This document shows positions 17,012 through 25,423 of a stretch of DNA of 61,026 nucleotides, one piece after another. The notes under the pieces were generated by a model. It was given only the letters and a program-made list of their open reading frames with translations, was not told the DNA's origin and did not search any database. Each line of letters begins with the position of its first letter. Positions within the stretch are counted from its first letter, which is position 1. The stretch covers positions 1-61,026 of the forward strand of contig QIAM01000055.1 in NCBI GenBank assembly GCA_003225555.1, written 5' to 3'. The stretch is from Acidobacteriota bacterium. Lineage in GTDB: Bacteria; Acidobacteriota; Terriglobia; Terriglobales; Acidobacteriaceae. A program made the position numbers and the translations under genes.

Positions 17012-17145
17012 CACATGCCTCCTCGAGTCCCACCAGTCTAGCGAATCACAGGTGATTGTCTAGAACGAATGCAGCCGGGAGCGGCTTCCGGCGATACAAT
17101 GGGCCCTTGAAGGCTGACATCGCATCGGTCCATGTCGGCCGATGA

Positions 17146-17904
17146 ATGAACCAAATTCCCAAGGACGGTGAAACCATGAACGATACAGACGAGACGGTGT
17201 TGACAGTCGACGCGAAACCGTGGCCGATCGGAATCGACATCGCCCGGACTGCCGTGATCGTTGTGGACATGCAGAATGACTTCGGGACCAAGAGCGGAAT
17301 TTTCGATCGCGCGGGAATCGACATCTCAATGATTCAGGCCGCCATTGCTCCTACGGCAAGAGTAGTGGCCGCCGGGCGAGAAGCGGGCATGAAAGTCATC
17401 TACCTGAAGATGGCGTTTCGTTCGGATCTTTCGGACGCCGGTCCTCCTGATTCTCCGAATGCGACAAGGCATATGCATTTTGGCGCCGGAAAGGCTGTAC
17501 TTGCGCCCAACGGCGAGCAAAGTCGATTGCTGATCAGAGACACATGGAACACAGACATTGTGGACGCGCTTAAGCCGCAAGCTGGGGACGTCGTGATCTA
17601 CAAGCACCGTTTCAGTGGCTTCTATGAAACCGAGCTGGATGCGACGCTGAAGCAGCTGGGAACGAAGTATTTGATTGTGACCGGGTGCACGACCAGCGTG
17701 TGCGTGGAGTCCACGATTCGGGATGCCATGTTCAGGGACTATTCCTGTGTATTGCTCGCGGATTGCGCGGCCGAACCCATAGGCTGCGAACTTCCGCGAA
17801 GCAACCACGAGGCGTCCTTGCTAGTCATTCAAACCTTGTTTGGGTGGGTCTCGGAGTCAGCTGCGTTCATGCGCGCGCTCGCCGCATCGCACGTTGCGGC
17901 CTGA
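17146..17904 (+). CDS. Isochorismatase-fold cysteine hydrolase, RutB-like
   Basis: A 252-residue amidohydrolase. The catalytic triad is visible as Asp41 (IVVDMQNDF), Lys153 (YKHRFSGFYET) and Cys186 (TGCTTSVCVEST). The spacing, the SPN segment near 103 and the FFGWVS-like ending (LFGWVSESAAF near 228) match RutB, which hydrolyses (peroxy)ureidoacrylate in pyrimidine breakdown. No other rut genes are in the window, so a different carbamoyl or amide substrate is possible. ATG 17146 and ATG 17176 are both possible starts; neither has a strong ribosome site. A shared terminator separates it from glutamine synthetase. Confidence 0.85.
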   Translation: MNQIPKDGETMNDTDETVLTVDAKPWPIGIDIARTAVIVVDMQNDFGTKSGIFDRAGIDISMIQAAIAPTARVVAAGREAGMKVIYLKMAFRSDLSDAGPPDSPNATRHMHFGAGKAVLAPNGEQSRLLIRDTWNTDIVDALKPQAGDVVIYKHRFSGFYETELDATLKQLGTKYLIVTGCTTSVCVESTIRDAMFRDYSCVLLADCAAEPIGCELPRSNHEASLLVIQTLFGWVSESAAFMRALAASHVAA

Positions 17905-17978
17905 AAAATCAAACCCGCTCAAGAGACTGCTGACTCTCTTAGTTGTCATGTCAACGGAAATCAAGTCACAGAAATGAA

Positions 17979-18006
17979 GAATGCCCTGACCTTGGCCAGG
18001 GCATTC
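17979..18006. terminator. Bidirectional terminator hairpin
   Basis: GAATGCCCTG at 17979-17988 pairs perfectly with CAGGGCATTC at 17997-18006 around an 8-base loop, between two convergent genes. T-rich bases follow on the plus strand (CTGTTT), while the minus-strand side reads TTCATTTC. Confidence 0.75.
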
Positions 18007-18029
18007 CTGTTTAGCAGAATCGCTGCATT

Positions 18030-19460
18030 CTAGAACAAATTCCACAAGAACTGGTTGTAGACGTCGTGGTGGTACTGCACCTCCGGCGCCTTCACGAACG
18101 TGCCCAGCAGCCGCGGACAGCGATCGGCGGCGGCCTGCTTCAGATCGGCGTAACGGCCTTTCACGTCTTCACCCAGTAACGTCGTCGTCCATTCGGCCTT
18201 GCGGAAGTTCGACATCGCGTCATAAATGTTGTCAGGCAAGTAGCGCTCGGCCTGGCGCAGATTCTTGATCTTCGCGGTTTCGCCGTCGATTCCAGTCTTG
18301 AAGATGGAAAGCATCACGAGGTACGGATTGGCGTCCGGAGCTACCGACCGAACTTCCACGCGCATGCTCTTCTCGTTGCCGATGGGAATACGGATCATCG
18401 ATCCGCGGTCCACAGGCGACGCCTTGAGCTGGTTGGGGGCCTCAAAGTGCGGATCGAGTCGCCGGTAGGCGTTGACACTCGGGTTCAGCAGCAGGCAAAT
18501 GTCGTTGCCATGGGTGAGGATCCGGTCGAGGAATGCCCAGCCCATCTTGCTGAGTTTTTCTTCGCCTTTTGCGTCCCAGAACAGGTTCTTGCCGTTCTCG
18601 CTGATGGAAACGTTGGTGTGCATGCCACTGCCGTTTACACCCACCACCGGCTTCGGCAGAAACGACGCGGTCAGGCCCATGTTGGTGGCTACCTGACGAC
18701 ATATCAGCTTGTAGAGCTGAATCTGATCGGCTGCAGCGACGACCTCGCCATAGCTATAGTTGATTTCAAACTGCGAAGGCGCAACTTCGGGATGGTCCTT
18801 CTCATTCTGGAAGCCCATGGAGCGTTGCACTTCCGCAGTCGTATCGATGAATGTGCGCAGGAGGTCGCCGGGCAGTGAGTGATAATATCCGCCGGTATTG
18901 ACGTACTCGAACTTGCCGGTTTCGTGGTAGCGGCGCTCGGCATCGGGCCCTTTGAACAGGAAGCCTTCAATCTCGTTGGCGGCGTTGAGCGTGTAGCCCT
19001 TCTTCTTGTGCAGGCCTTCGGCATACCCCTTGAGCACGCCGCGAATATCGGCGGTGTAAGGTGTACCACCCTTGTCGATGACCTCGCCGAAGACCAACAC
19101 CTTGCCCGAGCCGAAGACGTCGGACGGCGCCCAGTAGAAGGCGCCCCAATCGATGCCCAGCCGCAGATCGCTTTCGCGCTGGGCGGTGAAGCCGCGAATC
19201 GAAGAACCGTCGAAGGTGAGATTGTCCCAGCTCTTGATGAGAAACTTCTTGTCATAGTCGAGCATGTGCAACCGGCCTTCCAGATCGCTGAAGAGCACGG
19301 TCACGGCCTTGATCCGCTTTTCGTCGGTCAGATACTTGAGCCGCTCTTCGCGGATCTTGTCGACGGATACGCGGTTCCTGCGCTGCTCCTTCGCTTTGAG
19401 ATTCATCTCTTCCAGCTGGTCATATGAGAGTGCCAGGAAATTGCGCAGTTCGTTAGACAT
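18030..19460 (-). CDS. glnA: Glutamine synthetase, type I-like
   Basis: A 476-residue ATP-dependent ligase making glutamine from glutamate and ammonia. The beta-grasp domain (about 45-140) has FDGSSIRGF at 83-91. The catalytic domain has NEIEGFLF near 159, a VAPSQFEINY metal-site segment near 226-235, NGSGMHTNVS near 275-284 and the RVEVRS arginine strand near 365. The adenylylation loop typical of GSI-beta (NLYDLPP) is absent: the matching region reads DNIYDAMSNF, so control by adenylylation is unlikely. The N-terminus has an extra charged helix (residues 10-45). A single gene with its own terminator. Confidence 0.9.
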   Translation of the reverse strand: MSNELRNFLALSYDQLEEMNLKAKEQRRNRVSVDKIREERLKYLTDEKRIKAVTVLFSDLEGRLHMLDYDKKFLIKSWDNLTFDGSSIRGFTAQRESDLRLGIDWGAFYWAPSDVFGSGKVLVFGEVIDKGGTPYTADIRGVLKGYAEGLHKKKGYTLNAANEIEGFLFKGPDAERRYHETGKFEYVNTGGYYHSLPGDLLRTFIDTTAEVQRSMGFQNEKDHPEVAPSQFEINYSYGEVVAAADQIQLYKLICRQVATNMGLTASFLPKPVVGVNGSGMHTNVSISENGKNLFWDAKGEEKLSKMGWAFLDRILTHGNDICLLLNPSVNAYRRLDPHFEAPNQLKASPVDRGSMIRIPIGNEKSMRVEVRSVAPDANPYLVMLSIFKTGIDGETAKIKNLRQAERYLPDNIYDAMSNFRKAEWTTTLLGEDVKGRYADLKQAAADRCPRLLGTFVKAPEVQYHHDVYNQFLWNLF

Positions 19461-19674
19461 GGATCTCCTCTAGTCTCCTCGGTTGATGACAGATAAATCG
19501 AATGTCGGGCAAAAAGCCACTGATACAGGAAGTTGAAATGGCTGGGTTCAACCCAAAAGCATATCGCGAGACGAGGTCCCCCGCCAATCGAAAAAGCTGA
19601 TGGTACAGATACAGATAAAGGAGATTTGTTCGAAGTAGAGGTCGGAATGGTGACGCGACCTAAACCGCCACCGG

Positions 19675-20334
19675 TTACTGCCTATGGGCCGAGGCTCCCG
19701 CAGCCAGCTCCCGCAGGGTGGTCAGGAAGCCCGCAGCGGTTTCTGGATTGGAGAGTGCGTCGAGAGCCACAGTGGCTGAGAACTGGGGGGACTCAGGGCG
19801 GAACTGCACCTGCAGGACGTCCTGCTGGCGGACAGTCATGAGCGCGCTCAGTTCGAGGGAAGGATCCTGCTTCCAGTGCGTGCGGGTGGTCAGGATGATC
19901 GGGCCGGGCTGGAAGACCTCCCATTCGCGGTCATCTCGCTTGCGGGGAGTCAGGCCACGGCTGTGGGCACACCAGCGATGCCGCACGACTTGCAAATGGA
20001 AGCTGGGCGAGCCGCCCAGGTCGGCTTCGAAGGTCAGCGTTTCTTTCTGCTTGTGCCACAGACTGACCAGCCACTGCACCGGCAGTGCACGCGGTCTCAG
20101 CTTCATGGTGACGTGGGCATTCTCAAACCATCGGGAAGGGAACTGCAGGCGGGCGTGAAGCCGGGAACTGCTCATCCAGCGCGGGGCTACAACGCGTCCC
20201 CTGCCGGCGCACGCCGATTGTACCCAGCGAAGGGCGGCGCTGCCTTTACGGCGGTTATAGGTCGCGAATACCAGATACCACAGTGCCAATACTGCGACTG
20301 CCCCCATCACGTCGATCAGTAGAAGGCGACCCAC
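19675..20334 (-). CDS. Conserved hypothetical protein with an N-terminal membrane anchor
   Basis: A 219-residue protein not assigned to a named family. A single hydrophobic helix near the N-terminus (LLIDVMGAVAVLALWYLVFA) is followed by basic residues, predicting a membrane anchor with the rest in the cytoplasm. The body is rich in Arg and Trp with beta-strand-like stretches. The start GTG 20334 is chosen because GAGGA at 20341-20345 lies 6 bases upstream; a longer frame to 20391 has no ribosome site and would add a charged leader before the helix. It is divergent from the GNAT gene. Confidence 0.65.
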   Translation of the reverse strand: MGRLLLIDVMGAVAVLALWYLVFATYNRRKGSAALRWVQSACAGRGRVVAPRWMSSSRLHARLQFPSRWFENAHVTMKLRPRALPVQWLVSLWHKQKETLTFEADLGGSPSFHLQVVRHRWCAHSRGLTPRKRDDREWEVFQPGPIILTTRTHWKQDPSLELSALMTVRQQDVLQVQFRPESPQFSATVALDALSNPETAAGFLTTLRELAAGASAHRQ

Positions 20335-20506
20335 AACGCTTCCTCTGATGCTGATGGTACGTCGGAGGTTGCGAGGCAAGCAAGGGGACATTGGACTCCC
20401 GCCGCGTTTTTACGGGCAGGTACGGGAGGGGAACTGTGGAAAACCCGTCTTGGAACGCCCTGAGCGGGTCAGGTTGCGATTTCTTCCCCCCAGGGCGGGG
20501 GAGTTG

Positions 20507-20983
20507 GTGCTGTCCTACAATGGCGCGGTGCCCTTCACCATCCGCGATTTTCAGTCAGACGATTTTGAGATGCTGTGGCGCATCGATCAGCAATGCTTTC
20601 CGCCGGGGATTTCGTACTCGCGGACCGAGTTGAGGCACTACACGCGGCGCCGAGGCGCGTTCACCCTTGTAGCCGTCGATATCAAAGGAGAAATCGTGGG
20701 TTTCATCGTAGCCCACGCGGGAAATCGGGGCCACATCATCACCATTGATGTACTCGCAAGTGCCCGACGGTCGGGCACCGGCTCCGGGCTTCTGCGTGCC
20801 GCAGAAGAGCGCTTGCAAGCCGTCGGAACTCCAGAGGTCTGGCTCGAAACTGCGGTCGACAACCTCTCCGCGCTGTCGTTCTATAAGCGTCACGGCTATA
20901 GCGTCGTGAAAACTTTGCCGCGCTATTACTCGAATGGAGTAGATGCACTGGTGCTCAGGAGAGACTTGACCACGCCGCCGTGA
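20507..20983 (+). CDS. GNAT-family N-acetyltransferase (RimI-like)
   Basis: A protein of about 158 residues with the GNAT fold: strand and helix FTIRDFQSDDFEMLWRIDQ, the central GFIVAHAGN strand, an acetyl-CoA loop in ASARRSGTGSGLL (a variant of the Q/RxxGxG/A motif) and the C-terminal NLSALSFYKRHGY segment typical of RimI-like enzymes that acetylate protein N-termini. The acceptor is unknown. The frame is open further upstream to 20348, but that part is non-conserved. GTG 20507, next to GGGGGAG, is taken as the start; GTG 20528 is possible. It is cytoplasmic. Confidence 0.8.
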   Translation: MLSYNGAVPFTIRDFQSDDFEMLWRIDQQCFPPGISYSRTELRHYTRRRGAFTLVAVDIKGEIVGFIVAHAGNRGHIITIDVLASARRSGTGSGLLRAAEERLQAVGTPEVWLETAVDNLSALSFYKRHGYSVVKTLPRYYSNGVDALVLRRDLTTPP

Positions 20984-21059
20984 ATCCGTGAGCGGGGCAG
21001 GCATTAAACGTTCCCAGTCTCTGCCCCGAAGCAGTGCCGTGAGCGCCAGCGCCGGATGG

Positions 21060-21065
21060 TATAAT
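21060..21065 (+). promoter_or_regulatory. Candidate -10 element before the arylsulfotransferase gene
   Basis: TATAAT lies 11 bases before the TTG start at 21076, so transcription would begin only a few bases ahead of the codon. No good -35 hexamer is seen. Confidence 0.35.
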
Positions 21066-21075
21066 CCCGCGAATT

Positions 21076-23010
21076 TTGGAAGGCTTAAAAAAATATATTC
21101 GTGTGGCGCTCGCCCTGGGCGTCTGTCCTGTCGGTTGTAGCGGTTCTTCGGCTTTCGGTCCGGTTACTCACACTCAAAATCCTCTAGTGGCCCAATACAT
21201 GGTCTCTCCGCCCCCTGGGTCCACAGCCGCCGTAGAATTTGGATTGGATACTCATTACGGACGATTGACTTCAGCGGTATCCGCGACGGCTGCAGTCCCC
21301 ACTGTGCCCATTCTCGTAGCCGGAATGAAGCAGAACTCCACCTATCACATGCGCGCGGTCATCACGCATGCGGATGGTACTCAAGTCCTCGATAGTGACT
21401 ATGTCTTTGCCACTGGCTCCGCTCCTGCCGGGCGCATACCACTCACAACCCTAACCCTCCCTGCCGGAGCCCGTCCCTCGCTCGGAGTAAAGTTGATGGC
21501 CCTCAATCCGACTCCCAATAACGCAGGGAATTCATTGCGAATTGTGGCGACGGATCCCGCGGGCGAGCTGATCTGGTATTACGATTTCGACCCCGCTCTT
21601 GGCACGGCGCAGCCGATAAAGTTGCTGCCCAACGGCCACTTGCTGATGGTATTGTTCGGCGGAACCACGGGCCCCGGTGGGATGGTGCGGGAGATTGATC
21701 TGGCCGGCCAAACTATCCACGAGTTTACGGTTGACCAACTTAACCAGTGGCTGGCAGCAGCGGGTTACAGCTTGCAGGTTAACGCGATTCACCACGATAT
21801 TGCCGAGTTGCCCAATGGCCACCTTCTGCTGCTAGTCAACACGAGAAAGAAGCTTCCGAAGCTGCCCGGATATCGGAAAGGGATAACGGTTCTGGGTGAT
21901 GGTGTGATCGATCTCGCTCCAAATTACACGCCGGTGTGGGCATGGTCATCGTTCGACCACCTGGATGTGAACCGACATCCGATGAAGTTGCCGGATTGGA
22001 CTCACGCCAACACGGTTTTGTATTCACCGGATGACGGGAATGTCGTGCTTTCGATGCGCCATCAGTCCTGGCTCGTCAAAATCGATTACGCAAATGGGCG
22101 AGGCACAGGGAAAATCCTCTGGAGGCTCGGTTATCAGGGGGATTTCACTCTCTTGAACTCCACTTCGCCGGCAGATTGGTTCTTCGCTCAGCATTCTGGG
22201 AGCTTTGTCACTTCCAAGAGCAGCGGAGATTTCGAACTTGCCTTGTTCGATAATGGAAACGATCGAGTTTCGGATTCCCGCGGAACCACCTGCCGTTCCA
22301 TTGCTGCCAGACCCTGGTATCGCAAGCCGGACACTTTCGGGCGTCACTTTCCAGCCTGTTACAGCAGGCCGGCGATTTTCGACGTGAACGAAAGTGCGCG
22401 AACTGCCCAACTGGAGTGGTCGTCCGTAGTTCCATATTCGTATTGGGGTGGCGCAAATATGGAATTGCCGAATGGAAACATGTTTGTTGATGTCACAAGT
22501 ACGCCGTACCAGCCCGTCGATAACCCGAAGCCTACCGTCGTGCGCATGGTAATCAAAGGATTGCTGGTCGTCATTCTGGTGCTTTTGATTTTCTTTTGGC
22601 GCATTCCGACCGCAGTCATTCCCTTTCTGACGATTCCGATCCTCCTGATTCTGGCCTTTGTTCCCACGCTCGGCGCGATCGCTCTGGTAATTGGCTTCGT
22701 CGTGGACTCGATGGTTGTGGTCATGAGCCAGGAGTCGGTGAATTCTAATTCAGGGAAAATGCGTGTGGGTGACTTTCGATCCGAGGTGATCGCCGGCCTG
22801 AAGCGGATTAACAGGCCGAGTTTCTTCGTCCTGGTTGCGATCGGCGCGTCATTTCTGCCGATGTTTCAGCCGCAAGAAAAACTTACTGCGCGGGTCATGG
22901 AGGTCACACGTCAACAACCGTCGCAACTGGTTTGGGAACTCGACGTCATCGGACAGGAATCTTATCGGGCGGTACATCTGCCTAGCCTCTATCCGGGAGT
23001 GCAATGGTAA
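21076..23010 (+). CDS. Arylsulfotransferase (ASST) lipoprotein with an internal RND-pump segment
   Basis: A 644-residue frame. Residues about 30-482 read as a periplasmic aryl-sulfate sulfotransferase: an N-terminal Ig-like domain, then propeller strands such as LPNGHLLMVLFGG, IHHDIAELPNGHLLL, WTHANTVLYSPDDGNVVLS and WGGANMELPNGNMF. A lipobox (ALGVCPVGC) predicts a lipid-anchored protein. The family's C-terminal end, ARVMEVTRQQ to IHLPSLYPG-like HLPSLYPGVQW, is at 605-644. Between them, residues about 485-602 are foreign to the family: a very hydrophobic block resembling the central membrane part of CzcA/CusA pumps. It keeps the frame open. The start is TTG 21076 or GTG 21103. Activity of the hybrid is doubtful. 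Confidence 0.8.
   Translation: MEGLKKYIRVALALGVCPVGCSGSSAFGPVTHTQNPLVAQYMVSPPPGSTAAVEFGLDTHYGRLTSAVSATAAVPTVPILVAGMKQNSTYHMRAVITHADGTQVLDSDYVFATGSAPAGRIPLTTLTLPAGARPSLGVKLMALNPTPNNAGNSLRIVATDPAGELIWYYDFDPALGTAQPIKLLPNGHLLMVLFGGTTGPGGMVREIDLAGQTIHEFTVDQLNQWLAAAGYSLQVNAIHHDIAELPNGHLLLLVNTRKKLPKLPGYRKGITVLGDGVIDLAPNYTPVWAWSSFDHLDVNRHPMKLPDWTHANTVLYSPDDGNVVLSMRHQSWLVKIDYANGRGTGKILWRLGYQGDFTLLNSTSPADWFFAQHSGSFVTSKSSGDFELALFDNGNDRVSDSRGTTCRSIAARPWYRKPDTFGRHFPACYSRPAIFDVNESARTAQLEWSSVVPYSYWGGANMELPNGNMFVDVTSTPYQPVDNPKPTVVRMVIKGLLVVILVLLIFFWRIPTAVIPFLTIPILLILAFVPTLGAIALVIGFVVDSMVVVMSQESVNSNSGKMRVGDFRSEVIAGLKRINRPSFFVLVAIGASFLPMFQPQEKLTARVMEVTRQQPSQLVWELDVIGQESYRAVHLPSLYPGVQW
22525..22881 (+). other. 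In-frame insert related to RND heavy-metal efflux permease
   Basis: About 119 codons inside the arylsulfotransferase gene encode LLVVILVLLIFFW, then IPTAVIPFLTIPILLILAF, then GFVVDSMVVVM and, after a hydrophilic stretch, RPSFFVLVAIGASFLPMF. The order and spacing match transmembrane segments 2-5 of CzcA/CusA, including the charged Asp of the VDSMVV helix. The usual ANLLSLG-like link before that helix is missing, so the fragment is internally deleted too. Seen: the sequence and open frame. Established: the RND motifs. Inference: it arrived by recombination. Confidence 0.75.
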
Positions 23011-23065
23011 GGATCTCTTTCGTCCGGAATTGAACAAATCACACTCGCTCGCACACGGCAAACGC

Positions 23066-23071
23066 TATAAT
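23066..23071 (+). promoter_or_regulatory. Candidate -10 element for a leaderless transcript
   Basis: TATAAT lies only 7 bases before the ATG at 23079, so a transcript would start at or next to the start codon. A -35 hexamer is not evident. Confidence 0.35.
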
Positions 23072-23078
23072 TACGAAG

Positions 23079-23333
23079 ATGAGACGCAGCCAGGTCGTGC
23101 TCTTCACAACGCTGTTCTTCTTGCTCGGAGTTCCGGCCTACGCCTACGGCGATCCCACCGGCGGGTCTCTCCTTCCGTTCCTGTTTTCGATGCTGGCTGC
23201 GATTTGGGCAATGTTCTTGATCTTCGCTAGCCGCATTCGACGCGGGGTGGCCGGTTTTATGGCTAAGTTGCGGGGATCTAAGCCGGACGAACCGGTCGCC
23301 TCGGAAGCCCGGGACGAAACCATTCCCTCCTGA
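23079..23333 (+). CDS. Small membrane protein of unknown function
   Basis: An 84-residue protein. A signal-like hydrophobic N-terminus (VVLFTTLFFLLGVPAYA) is followed by GDPTGGSLLP, a second hydrophobic helix (FLFSMLAAIWAMFLIFA) and a basic cytoplasmic-type tail (RIRRGVAGFMAKLRG) ending in acidic residues. I recall similar small proteins in acidobacterial genomes but know no function. It sits between the arylsulfotransferase and a convergent sulfotransferase gene, whose last base abuts its own stop with no gap. Confidence 0.65.
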   Translation: MRRSQVVLFTTLFFLLGVPAYAYGDPTGGSLLPFLFSMLAAIWAMFLIFASRIRRGVAGFMAKLRGSKPDEPVASEARDETIPS

Positions 23334-24431
23334 CTATGCTGACAAGCTGAGCCACTCCTCCGGCCAGGTGTAACCCTTGTCGCGGATTAGCGGGCCCCAG
23401 AGCTGATCCACTGCCGCCTTCTGCGCCTTCGAAAGCATGAGGCGATTGCGCTGGTAACCCGACACGCTCGCAATGTGCTCCTCCAGCGCTGGCCGCGCAG
23501 CCTCGAACTCTGCTAATCCCAGGTCGGAATAGATGCGCTTTACGTGGCCGAGCGGATCGGCGACAACATCCTCATAACGCACACGAGAGACCATTCCCGG
23601 GCCCAGGCTGGGAATCCCTTCCGTAATCGCCTCCTCATGGATCAAATAGGCGGCCAAAACAAAGCTTTCGATTTGTTCTGATGAAGTGGACTCCAAGCTA
23701 TACCTGTCGAGGAGGGTCTGCCAAAGCTTGAGGTTGGACGCAAATACCTCGTACGGATTGCGTTCGATGATGACAAAGCGCGCCTTAGGAAACAGAGATG
23801 TCAACAGAGGCAGCCTGAAGCCGTGCGTAGGTGATTTCAGCACCATCGTTTTATCTTGCTGCACGGTTAAGAGGCGAAGAAAGAGTTGAAGCATCTGCGC
23901 CCAACGACCTTGCTCGTCGCCGGAGCGACAACGCAGATCGAGCAATACTCGAGGATCGGACATTAATGAGGGCACAAGTAGTGCTTCATAAGGGGATGGT
24001 GCGCCCATGCAGAGTAGGGCGAACTCGTCTTCTTGAGGCGAAGTCCACGAGTACTGCATGTTATCCATCGGGCGGCGCGTCTGCCGTTTTGCGACTCCCT
24101 TCTGGAACGCCTTCTCAGTCAGCAAGAAGTGGGCAGGGTTCATGCAGGCGTAAGTACTGGGGAATCCGAAGCGGGTGTCACAGCAGAATAACTCATGCAG
24201 GAAGGTTGTGCCCGACCGCCAAAAACCCAGCAAAAAGATGGGTGGCGGAACCCCGACCGTTTCCAGGATTTCTGCATGACTGAGGTTTTGGAGTTTTGCC
24301 AGGAGCGAATTGCTCACGCTGGCGGCGGAGTACAGCAGGCGAGTTGCAAGCCCCAGGATCGCACGGTCATGATCGATCTTGGTGGCCAGACGCTGCCACG
24401 CATCCCGCGACAATCGCAGTCGGCGCTTCAT
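23334..24431 (-). CDS. Sulfotransferase family protein (PAPS-dependent)
   Basis: A 365-residue protein with the 5'-phosphosulfate-binding loop FWRSGTTFLHE at 70-80 and the 3'-phosphate motif in PKARFVIIERNPYEVFASN near 215-235 (the Arg/Ser elements). Residue KSPTHGF near 198 fits the substrate side. These enzymes move sulfate from PAPS to hydroxyls or amines of sugars, lipids or small molecules. The acceptor cannot be named. No signal peptide, so it is cytoplasmic. It lies next to the arylsulfotransferase gene but is convergent with it, and the mechanisms differ (PAPS donor against aryl sulfate donor). ATG 24431 is the natural start. Confidence 0.83.
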   Translation of the reverse strand: MKRRLRLSRDAWQRLATKIDHDRAILGLATRLLYSAASVSNSLLAKLQNLSHAEILETVGVPPPIFLLGFWRSGTTFLHELFCCDTRFGFPSTYACMNPAHFLLTEKAFQKGVAKRQTRRPMDNMQYSWTSPQEDEFALLCMGAPSPYEALLVPSLMSDPRVLLDLRCRSGDEQGRWAQMLQLFLRLLTVQQDKTMVLKSPTHGFRLPLLTSLFPKARFVIIERNPYEVFASNLKLWQTLLDRYSLESTSSEQIESFVLAAYLIHEEAITEGIPSLGPGMVSRVRYEDVVADPLGHVKRIYSDLGLAEFEAARPALEEHIASVSGYQRNRLMLSKAQKAAVDQLWGPLIRDKGYTWPEEWLSLSA

Positions 24432-24529
24432 GAATAGCCATATTACCCGTTGCCCGGAATTCTAAGTGCTGAGGCATACGCAAAAAAAGAATTGTATTTT
24501 TCCTCTCACTACAGCTACCTTCCATTCTG

Positions 24530-25357
24530 ATGAAAATTGCCATCCAGGGAGAACTCGGGTCGTTCAGTCATGAGGCAGCGGAACGAATGCTGCCGCGTTG
24601 CACCGTCGTTCCCTGCGCCCGCTCTGTGGAAGTGTTTGATAGGGTCGAGCATGGGTCGGTCGCTGCTGCGGTCATTCCCATCGAAAACTCGCTGGCGGGG
24701 ACGGTGGCCGAGCATGCTGATCTTCTGGTCGAGCGTGCGGTCTTTATCCAGGCGGAGTTTCACCTTCGTATCGTGCACAATGTGATTGCTGCTCCGGGAG
24801 TGAAGCTGAATTCGCTACGGCGCGTGCTGTCGCATTCCGTGGCGCTCGATCAGTGCCGTGAATTCTTCCGGCGTCATCCGCGGATCGAGGCGTTTCCGTT
24901 CTACGATACCGCGGGCAGCGTGAAACACGTGATCGCCAACAAACTCACCGATGCGGCCGGGATCGCGGGACGACAGGCTGCCCGCCAATATTCGGGAAAG
25001 CTTCTCCAGACCAGCGTGGAGGATGACAAGCGCAACTTCACTCGATTTTTCCTGATTCGGAAGGTTCGTGGCACTGCTCACGCGAAGAGGCTTATCCCGC
25101 GCGGCGCCAACAAAACTTCCATCGCATTCAAGGTCAAGAACCTGCCGGGAGCGCTTTTCAAATCCCTCAGTGTGTTTGCACTGCGTGACATTAGCCTGAG
25201 CAAGATCGAGTCGCGTCCCATGAGGGGGCGGCCCTGGGAATATGTCTTCTACGTAGACTTCCTCGGCGGTGACGACGAGCCAGCGCGCAATGCGCTGCGT
25301 CATTTGGGCGAGGTGGCGGAGTTCGTCAAGGTGCTGGGGATTTATCCTGCCGCCTGA
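24530..25357 (+). CDS. pheA: Prephenate dehydratase
   Basis: A 275-residue monofunctional enzyme converting prephenate to phenylpyruvate in phenylalanine synthesis. The catalytic domain (1-180) has IQGELGSFSHEAA at the N-terminus, IPIENSLAG near 49-57 and the TRF motif at 171-173 with the essential threonine. The ACT regulatory domain (about 195-275) carries GALF at 207-210 and ESRP at 227-230, the phenylalanine-binding motifs of feedback-inhibited forms. No chorismate mutase domain is fused. It is cytoplasmic. It is a single gene, divergent from the sulfotransferase, with a 98-base gap that must hold both promoters. Confidence 0.93.
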   Translation: MKIAIQGELGSFSHEAAERMLPRCTVVPCARSVEVFDRVEHGSVAAAVIPIENSLAGTVAEHADLLVERAVFIQAEFHLRIVHNVIAAPGVKLNSLRRVLSHSVALDQCREFFRRHPRIEAFPFYDTAGSVKHVIANKLTDAAGIAGRQAARQYSGKLLQTSVEDDKRNFTRFFLIRKVRGTAHAKRLIPRGANKTSIAFKVKNLPGALFKSLSVFALRDISLSKIESRPMRGRPWEYVFYVDFLGGDDEPARNALRHLGEVAEFVKVLGIYPAA

Positions 25358-25423
25358 ACACTGACACCCGTCGGCGAAGCCCGTCTATTCTATGGCGAGC
25401 TCTGGTGTCACAGGAGAACGATC

